Origin: Endotrypanum monterogeii
Taxonomy: Eukaryota > Euglenozoa > Kinetoplastea > Trypanosomatida > Trypanosomatidae
Length of the DNA stretch: 11,956 nucleotides
Assembly (NCBI GenBank): GCA_000333855.2
Contig: CM007331.1
Span: forward strand, 255,347-267,302
Reading direction: 5' to 3'
The translations under genes were made by a program, and so were the position numbers. The notes under the pieces are model-generated. The model saw only the letters and a list, made by a program, of their open reading frames with translations. It ran no database searches and was not told the DNA's origin. Shown here piece by piece: positions 6,390 to 11,956 of the stretch. Position 1 is the first letter of the stretch, and the number at the start of each line of letters is the position of its first letter.

Positions 6390-8381
6390 ATGCAGACAAA
6401 AGAGAAGGTTGAGGTGATCCGCCTCGCGACGGGGCTGCAGAAGCCCATCAACGAGTACAAGCGCTTCGCCATCTTGGTGCTTGGCTCCTTCGGCTGTATC
6501 GTCTGCTCCTTCACCTTCGCGTGGAACCTCATCTCGGACACTATGCAGAGGCGATATATGCTGTCACAGCGTGATTTGACTACTATTGTCACCACTGGTT
6601 TAGTCTTTCAGTTCACCGTGCTGCCCTACGCTTTCCTGTACGACTACTTCGGCCCGACTCCAATCGCCGTTCTGGCAACCATCAACTTCCCCCTTGGAAC
6701 ACTGTTGTTGGCGCTGTGCTTCATGGGCCAAGTCCACGGCACCGTCGTGCGTCTGGCTGTGTTCAACGCTTTCGTATGCGGTGGCTGCATTCTGTTTGAT
6801 TTGTGCAGCGTTGTTACGGTGCTGTCATACTTCCCGTCCAACCGCGGCCCCGTGACAGCGTTGCTGAAGACCTTCACGGGCCTCGGCTCCGCTCTCGTCG
6901 CTGCACTGTACGCCGGCTTCTTCAATTCAGACCCGAAGCAATATTTCTTTTTTCTTTTCTCTGTTGGGTTGGTGGTTGGTGTGCTGTGCATCGTGTTCAT
7001 GCGCCTGCCTCCCTATCACCTGACGGGGTATGAGGAGAAGAAGCTGCCAGATGAGGTGCAGGAGCGTCGCGTGGCGAGGAAGGCGCAGTATCTGCGTCAG
7101 GAGGTACCGCTGCGCCGCTTCGTGTGGGGCTTCGTCATCCTTGTCGTGCTGATTGTCTTTCTGCCGACACAGAGCGCGCTCGTGAGTTACCTGCGCCTTG
7201 ATATGGGCGCGAAGCTTGCCTTTGCGGTTGTGACGTGCATCCTGACAGGCCTCTATCTGATCGTTGCGCTTCCCGTTCGGTTCATGAACAGCAGCCATAT
7301 TCCACTCTTCAACCCGGTTAGCGAAAAAAAGGATTGTATGTTGACTGAGCGTAAAGCCCGTTCCTCCGGGAGCACCTCAAGGACAGAGGGTTATGCGGCG
7401 CGAGAGGACGGGAACGGTCCCGACGCAGGCAATCATGAGGAGGAGCTGATGGAGATGCGGCAAAAGGATATGATAAGCGACCCGGAAGCTCTGAGAGAGG
7501 CGCTCGATGCCGACCGTGCCGAAGCCGATGAGGTTGCCACCGGGGAGACCGAGTTGGACTACCTCGCGCCGCAGTACCAGGGCACCTTCCTGCACAATCT
7601 GACGACACTGGAGATATGGGCGCTGTGGTGGACTATGTTCACTGTCCTAGGCGCAGAACTTGTTGTCATCTACAACGCCAGATTCCTGCTGACTGCACTG
7701 CAGAGTGCCCCTGTGGACGAGTCGTTGTCTACGATGCTGACTGTGCTGAACGGTGTGGGTAGTGCTGTGGGCCGTCTGCTCATGTCTTACTTCGAAGTAT
7801 GGTCACAGAAGCGTAAGGTGGAGGACCGCATCCCCATCACCGTATCGCTGTTCTTCCCCACTGGTTCTGTCATACTCACGCTTGTGCTGTTCCTTGTGTT
7901 GCCTGCCGCAGCGCTCCCGCTGCCGTACGTGTTCGCCGCCATGGGCAACGGCTTCTTGGCTGCCGTGCAAATTCTGGTGACGCGTACGATCTTTGCGAAG
8001 GACCCCGCGAAGCACTACAACTTCTGTTTCACAGCGAACCTGTTCGCCGCCATCCTGTTCAATCGATTCCTGTACGGCGAGTGGTACACGGTGCAGGCCG
8101 AGAAGCAGGGGCGCGCGGACATGCTGTGCTACGGCAAGGGTTGTGTGATGATGCCGTTGCTGGTGATGCTGGGGCTTGCGTGCAGCGCGTTCATCACAGA
8201 CGTGATCCTGCACTTGCGCTACCGCTCGTACTGCCAGAGGACACTGGCAGAGCGCGCTCGTCTGCGCGAGGAGGCGGCTGCACTTGCCATTGATAGCCAC
8301 CACGGGGTGGGTGATAGTGCGGTGGTCGGTGAGGACAAACGTTCTAACGAGCCCATTGGTGATTACCCAGCCCGCGTGTAG
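6390..8381 (+). CDS. Nodulin-like major facilitator superfamily transporter, tandem copy 2
   Basis: Predicted 663-residue membrane transporter, paralogous to the gene at 549-2528 and in the same orientation. It aligns with copy 1 without gaps over residues 1-302 and 391-629, so it shares the same roughly 14-segment topology, the NRGPVTALLKTFTGLGSA motif (151-168) and the late LxxLFNRFLYGEWYT block (from about 552). Differences cluster in TM2-TM4 (37 of 98 residues over 50-147), near 183-191, in TM12-TM13 and at the C-terminus after 629. The linker at 303-390 is almost wholly different and richer in D, E, K and R (for example EEELMEMRQKD). The start is well supported: the ATG lies 22 nt after a good splice-acceptor AG, and homology with copy 1 begins at the shared AACAATG. 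Stop is TAG. Substrate unknown; the divergent helices could mean a different specificity from copy 1, which is inference. No frameshift or internal stop is seen. Confidence 0.93.
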   Translation: MQTKEKVEVIRLATGLQKPINEYKRFAILVLGSFGCIVCSFTFAWNLISDTMQRRYMLSQRDLTTIVTTGLVFQFTVLPYAFLYDYFGPTPIAVLATINFPLGTLLLALCFMGQVHGTVVRLAVFNAFVCGGCILFDLCSVVTVLSYFPSNRGPVTALLKTFTGLGSALVAALYAGFFNSDPKQYFFFLFSVGLVVGVLCIVFMRLPPYHLTGYEEKKLPDEVQERRVARKAQYLRQEVPLRRFVWGFVILVVLIVFLPTQSALVSYLRLDMGAKLAFAVVTCILTGLYLIVALPVRFMNSSHIPLFNPVSEKKDCMLTERKARSSGSTSRTEGYAAREDGNGPDAGNHEEELMEMRQKDMISDPEALREALDADRAEADEVATGETELDYLAPQYQGTFLHNLTTLEIWALWWTMFTVLGAELVVIYNARFLLTALQSAPVDESLSTMLTVLNGVGSAVGRLLMSYFEVWSQKRKVEDRIPITVSLFFPTGSVILTLVLFLVLPAAALPLPYVFAAMGNGFLAAVQILVTRTIFAKDPAKHYNFCFTANLFAAILFNRFLYGEWYTVQAEKQGRADMLCYGKGCVMMPLLVMLGLACSAFITDVILHLRYRSYCQRTLAERARLREEAAALAIDSHHGVGDSAVVGEDKRSNEPIGDYPARV

Positions 8382-8522
8382 GTGACAGGCAGCGATAGCG
8401 CTACATCTCAGCTTGGGGGTGGATAGGGGCTTGTGAGCGCTGCATACCTTGTGGGTACATGGCATCTGAAAGAAATAGTGGCTGTTCCCCTCCCCCCCCC
8501 CCCTCGGGGTACATCCGATGGA

Positions 8523-8524
8523 GA

Positions 8525-8549
<25 letters not shown>
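8523..8549 (+). repeat. (AT)n microsatellite
   Basis: Pure AT alternation of about 27 nt, 142 bp after the stop of copy 2. Confidence 0.9.
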
Positions 8550-8556
<7 letters not shown>

Positions 8557-8930
8557 AATATCTACTTGATGTCCCTTGGTGTCTTCTTATTGCTGACGCC
8601 GTTGCGGAGGTGTGCGACGAGAAATGTATTATCATTATGAGAGTCGTTAATATCACCTATCCCTTACCTATGACGAGAGCAGCGTGTGAGTGTGAGGGTG
8701 TGGTTGTGTGTGTGTATGTATGTATGCGTGTTTGTGTACTGAGGGCGTCAACGCGGGGGTTACTTTTTTTTTCTCCTGTGCGTTGCCCATATGCGTGAGA
8801 GGGAGGGGGGGCCACTCCCCCTCTCCCTCCTCCCTTGGCCGTCCTCTGTACATTGCCCCGAGATATTAAAAAAGAATTTTATTTTTCATTTTTACAGTTT
8901 CTTCTTGCTTCCTCGCCCCTTCTCTCCACC

Positions 8931-8934
<4 letters not shown>

Positions 8935-8962
<28 letters not shown>
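8935..8962 (+). repeat. (TA)n microsatellite
   Basis: Pure TA alternation of about 28 nt between pyrimidine-rich flanks. Confidence 0.9.
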
Positions 8963-8965
<3 letters not shown>

Positions 8966-9590
8966 TTGTATTTCTTCAGTTTTTCGTATGAGTCTAGTTT
9001 GCTTCAAAACGCCATAAAAAACATTTCACCTTTCTTTCTTCATTTCTCTTGCAAACAGATTTTTTATTCCTTATATGCATATTTTTTGGGTGTTCTGTTG
9101 CAGTTTTTTATTTCTCACGTTTTTTTTTCTTTTCTCCACCACGCTTATTTATTTTCACCACACCTCTCCTCTCTCTTTATATCTAATATGCGTGTGCGTG
9201 TGGGTGTGCTTCTATGTGTACTCGCCGATACATATTGCTTTCATTTCGCGGTTTTATTCGTTATGTTGGTCGTATCGTGGCCTGGGCTTCGGTTGCTCGA
9301 GCCTATACGGTTGCGTGCGTCTTGCCTTCATGAGTATATGTGTATATATACTCAGATATGCTTTTATTTATGTCATTGCAGCATAATCGTTTGTGCAAGT
9401 CGATGCGTCGCGGTGAGCCCCCCCTTCTCCTCCTCCTCTTCCTTACCCGGCGACTCTGTGCTTCTCCACGATGTGCACTGCCACGCAGGGGTGTGATTAG
9501 TGCCTCTACGTACGTTCTTGATCGGGGGCAGCGACGGCGGCGGGGGATCGGGTGGGGGGGGGGTCGGGTGCGCCTCATTAAAAAAAATGC
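8966..9590 (+). other. T-rich region passing into a GC-rich island
   Basis: About 250 bases of T-rich sequence with an 11-T run (9119-9129) change into mixed sequence from about 9200, and into a GC-rich island at 9400-9570 that ends with a G-run cluster and an 8-A run (9581-9588). A forward frame (8966-9496) spans the region but is phenylalanine-rich, driven by the T tracts, and a reverse frame (9303-9908) is arginine-rich with no recognisable domain. I call neither a gene. Confidence 0.45.
9542..9568 (+). other. Strong G-quadruplex candidate on the sense strand
   Basis: G runs of 5, 3, 10 and 3 bases (9542-9546, 9550-9552, 9554-9563, 9566-9568) with loops of 3, 1 and 2 bases. It would lie in the 3' region of the copy 2 transcript if that UTR extends this far (about 1.2 kb after the stop). 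Confidence 0.7.
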
Positions 9591-10100
9591 GTGTTCTGTG
9601 AGTGCGTTTGGGGTTTTATGTTTCACCAAGGTTGTTGTTGTGCATGGTATAGCTTGTGCCCTCTCCTGTCCGTCGACAGTCCCCCTACGCCTTCCCTTCC
9701 CTGGGTGCTTGATCCTCGACGCTGGCGGAGTCTTAAGGATGCTCATGTAATGGAGTGGAGAGGCAAGGCAAGGCGAGACGGAGAGCTGGCAGAAGCGGAT
9801 GCAAGACTTCTGCCATGTGCTCCTCCAGTTTAAAAAAAAAAATTGTTCTGTCTTCTCGGCATAGAGTGATGACACTGTCACCAACGTGCGTGTTGTCCCG
9901 CGATGCATTTCTTTTCAATGCAGCAGCTGAACGATTTCCCCATTTTCTCCCTTTTTTTGTCCCCCCCCCCCAACGCATCGGTTACTTCATTCAGATGTGG
10001 TGGGGAGGGGAGGAAGTGTGTAGGCGAATTCATATGTGGTTCCGTATTTCGTAGAGCAGGTGTCGCACAAAATATCACCTTAAAAAAAAAAAAGGAGGGG
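9591..10100 (+). other. Mixed-composition islands ending in A runs
   Basis: Two stretches of balanced, unique-looking sequence end in poly-A: 9600-9841 (A run from about 9832) and 9990-10092 (12-A run at about 10082-10093). A purine-rich portion at 9750-9815 carries short GGCAAGGCAAGGCGAGA-type repeats. The pattern resembles retroposon debris, but no diagnostic element was recognised and no gene is seen. Confidence 0.35.
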
Positions 10101-10725
10101 AAGGTGGAGGAGTGTATAGCAATCATCGAGTACTATTATTGGTTTTCTTTCACTACCCCCCCTTCCCCGCTCCCCCCCCCTTCCCCACTGAGTCGCACAG
10201 GCCAGCTTCTTTTTTTTTTTACCGACGACCCTGTGGGCTCATCTGTGAGACGATATCCCAGGTGAAGAGGTGCAAAAAATGAAATTAATCTACACCCATA
10301 TATATATATATATATATTATTATTATATCATTTTGCATTTCCCGCGCGAAAAGCGGTGCTGTCTCTGAAGACACGGTGATTTGCTCCTCAAACACATTTT
10401 CTCTCTTCCTCGACGCAAAGACAAACAATGCTCATCAGGTTAATTTTTTTTTTTTTTTGTTGTAAGATCAACATTTTTTTTTTTCCGCTACTCACCTCAA
10501 ATGTGTGTTTTAAAATTTCTACTTTCTTCCCTCCCTCTGAGAAAAGAGATGTATGTGAACTCCTCCTCGAGCTGAACCAAAGATTTCTCTTGCTGCACCG
10601 TGTATGTGTCACGCGTTATGTTTACGCCACAGTTTCGCGGAACGCTCTACTTCCCCCCCTATACGTCAACAACACATCATATTTATTATTATCATTATTA
10701 TGTACATATATATATATATATATAT
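10101..10725 (+). other. Non-coding pyrimidine- and AT-rich stretch
   Basis: C-rich tracts at about 10157-10187, 10- to 14-base T runs, (TA)n at about 10298-10317 with TTA repeats after it, TTA/ATT repeats near 10681-10700 and (TA)n at about 10706-10725. No gene seen. Confidence 0.6.
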
Positions 10726-11180
10726 GTTCGAGTCTGGCGTTGAAGGTGAGACTCCCCCTCTCCTCTCCAGACCCATTATGTTTAGGGCCGTTTTACGGGT
10801 AGCGGTGTGAACACCGCAATGCAGTCTTTAACTCGAAGACGTGGGTACATACTCAGTGCATCTGCCAAGGAAGGGGAGTCGCTTGCTCCGTCAAGCGACG
10901 CACAGAAAGACATTCCAACGTCTTTTCCAGTGCTGCAGTGGCGACAACACACTTACGGTCACACCACACACGCGTACACTCCTACCCAGACACGCATATG
11001 CACATGTGTACACAACCTCTTGTTCTCTATTTGTAGTTGATATGGTCGACTATCTCGTTGTTGGGGTGATTCAGCGTGTGACGTGGTGACACCTATGCGC
11101 TCGCTGGTGTTGGTTTCCGTCTTCCTCCTTTTTTTCTCTATTTTTTGCTTTCTCAATGTTTCCTCCAATGAACGCATAAA
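10726..11180 (+). other. Unique-looking island with a doubtful short frame
   Basis: The segment 10730-10970 has balanced composition unlike its repeat-rich flanks. A forward frame at 10807-11040 would encode 77 residues (starting MNTAMQSLTRRRGYILSASA), but its end runs into CA-rich sequence and it has no recognisable domain. I leave it uncalled; it could be a retroposon remnant, a non-coding RNA or plain 3' UTR. Confidence 0.3.
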
Positions 11181-11710
11181 AAAAATATATATATATATAT
11201 ATATATATATTCCGCTCTGCCAGCTCTTGTCTACTTTTTTCCATCTTTTTTTTTGATCTCATTGCAGTTGTCCCACATTGCTACCCCCTCACCACGAATG
11301 CGCATGTTCACCCCTTCTCGCATTCCCCGATTCGGGTGACTGTCTCTATTCGCGCCCCCAAACAAATTGTTCGCTGGTTACGTTGGGTGCTTTGATATAG
11401 ATCTTCTCCATCTCATATATTCTCTCATTCTCCGTGTGTATTAACTTGCTTACTTCTTCCCCTCTCATTTCTAGTGTAGAGGGGGGATGTCTTTGCCACA
11501 GCCTTCCCCCCCCTTTCCCTTCCCTTCCCCCCTTCGCTTTCGTCTGTAACATCTCCCCTCTCCCACGTTTCTATTACTCGACTAGTTGGCTTTAAGCTCT
11601 AATGAGGCGGCGGGTGCGTTAGCGCGCTTGCTCCAGCGAGGAGAATTGCATCGACGATTTTGCGTGTGCCGTGGCTTGTGAGCAGCCCCAAGAAAGAAAA
11701 TAATATGTAC

Positions 11711-11766
11711 ATGCATATATATTATATATATATATATATATATTTATTTAAATTAATTAATTTATA
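11711..11766 (+). repeat. AT-only block with (TA)n and AATT repeats
   Basis: Over 50 bases of nearly pure A/T: (TA)n followed by TTTATTTAAATTAATTAA-type sequence, including the self-complementary AATTAATTAATT. Confidence 0.85.
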
Positions 11767-11917
11767 GCCCCTTCTGCTCTTGATTCACCGCCCTTTGCTT
11801 CACCCTTCCCCCGCCCTCCCCCCCACTTAATCCATCAAGATGATACCGCATGCTCAACTAAATGGGGACAAAACAGAGATGTACTTGTTCCCTCCCTCCG
11901 CTCTCTCCCATTCCCCC

Positions 11918-11919
<2 letters not shown>

Positions 11920-11950
<31 letters not shown>
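11920..11950 (+). repeat. (TA)n microsatellite at window end
   Basis: About 31 nt of pure TA alternation after a C-rich tract. Confidence 0.9.
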
Positions 11951-11954
<4 letters not shown>

Positions 11955-11956
11955 AT

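Larger units (their letters stand above)
8382..8965 (+). other. Proximal 3' region of copy 2, non-coding
   Basis: Likely 3' UTR, unrelated in sequence to the 3' region of copy 1. It holds a C-rich run (about 8489-8503), (AT)n at about 8523-8549, an imperfect GT-rich stretch (about 8680-8735), adjoining G-rich and C-rich tracts at 8797-8835, and a long (TA)n at 8935-8962. No gene seen. Confidence 0.6.
11184..11956 (+). other. Distal non-coding region with TA repeats
   Basis: Holds (AT)n at 11184-11210, pyrimidine-rich DNA to 11575, a short GC-richer stretch (11580-11690), an almost pure AT block (11711-11766) and a (TA)n tract at 11920-11950 reaching nearly to the window end. T-rich tract plus AG pairs occur (for example 11242-11267), but no start of a following gene is visible. 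Confidence 0.6.

Noticed and set aside
3510..8745. Apparent shared element TTAATATC(G/A)CCT followed by GT-rich DNA near 3519 and 8649
   Set aside because: Only about 11 bases match; sequence before, between and after differs, so homology of the two 3' regions is not supported.
8966..9496. 176-residue forward open frame after copy 2
   Set aside because: Its first half is phenylalanine/serine/leucine-rich sequence produced by T tracts; no motif or family is recognisable and no clear acceptor/leader arrangement supports it.
9303..9908. 201-residue reverse-strand open frame
   Set aside because: Arginine-, proline- and threonine-rich composition derives from GC-rich and C-rich DNA on the other strand, it crosses an A run and a G-run cluster, no domain is recognisable, and it opposes the direction of both genes.
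10726..10738. TGTTCGAGTCT, similar to a tRNA B box
   Set aside because: The required upstream part would fall in a pure (TA)n tract; no A box, acceptor stem or cloverleaf is possible.
1..11956. CRISPR array, bacterial operon or insertion sequence
   Set aside because: No regularly spaced repeats, no ribosome binding sites, no transposase; composition and architecture are those of a trypanosomatid nuclear genome.

Overview
The window looks like nuclear DNA of a trypanosomatid, most likely Leishmania or a close relative. Two long intronless genes lie in tandem on the same strand, their third codon positions are GC-rich, and kilobase-scale gene-free stretches between them are packed with poly-T, poly-C, (GT)n, (CA)n and (TA)n tracts. 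Pyrimidine tracts followed by AG sit upstream of each start codon, as expected for spliced-leader trans-splicing of polycistronic transcripts. The genus is inferred from composition and gene architecture and no species is claimed.

Layout: 1-548 is the tail of an upstream intergenic region plus the 5' leader of gene 1. Gene 1 (549-2528, 659 aa) and gene 2 (6390-8381, 663 aa) are paralogous polytopic membrane transporters of the major facilitator superfamily, nodulin-like type. Between them lie about 3.86 kb of non-coding DNA (2529-6389), expected to hold the 3' UTR of gene 1 and the splice/polyadenylation signals of gene 2. A further 3.6 kb of non-coding DNA (8382-11956) follows gene 2. I find no other convincing gene: remaining open frames are short, low in complexity and often run through microsatellites.

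The two proteins align without gaps from residue 1 to about 302 and from 391 to about 629, joined by an 88-residue hydrophilic linker that differs almost completely between them. Divergence is patchy. Blocks such as 988-1094 / 6829-6935 are identical in DNA, while codons 50-147 (TM2-TM4) differ at 37 of 98 residues. This fits an old tandem duplication kept partly uniform by gene conversion, with the divergent parts perhaps specialised in substrate or regulation. Leaders and 3' regions are unrelated between copies, so the two genes could be regulated separately after transcription.

I do not see a clearly novel system. The points most worth a second look are the mosaic paralogue pair, the swapped linker, and structured elements in the long 3' regions: strong G-quadruplex candidates, a (TG)n/(CA)n hairpin, and a repeated poly-A motif.
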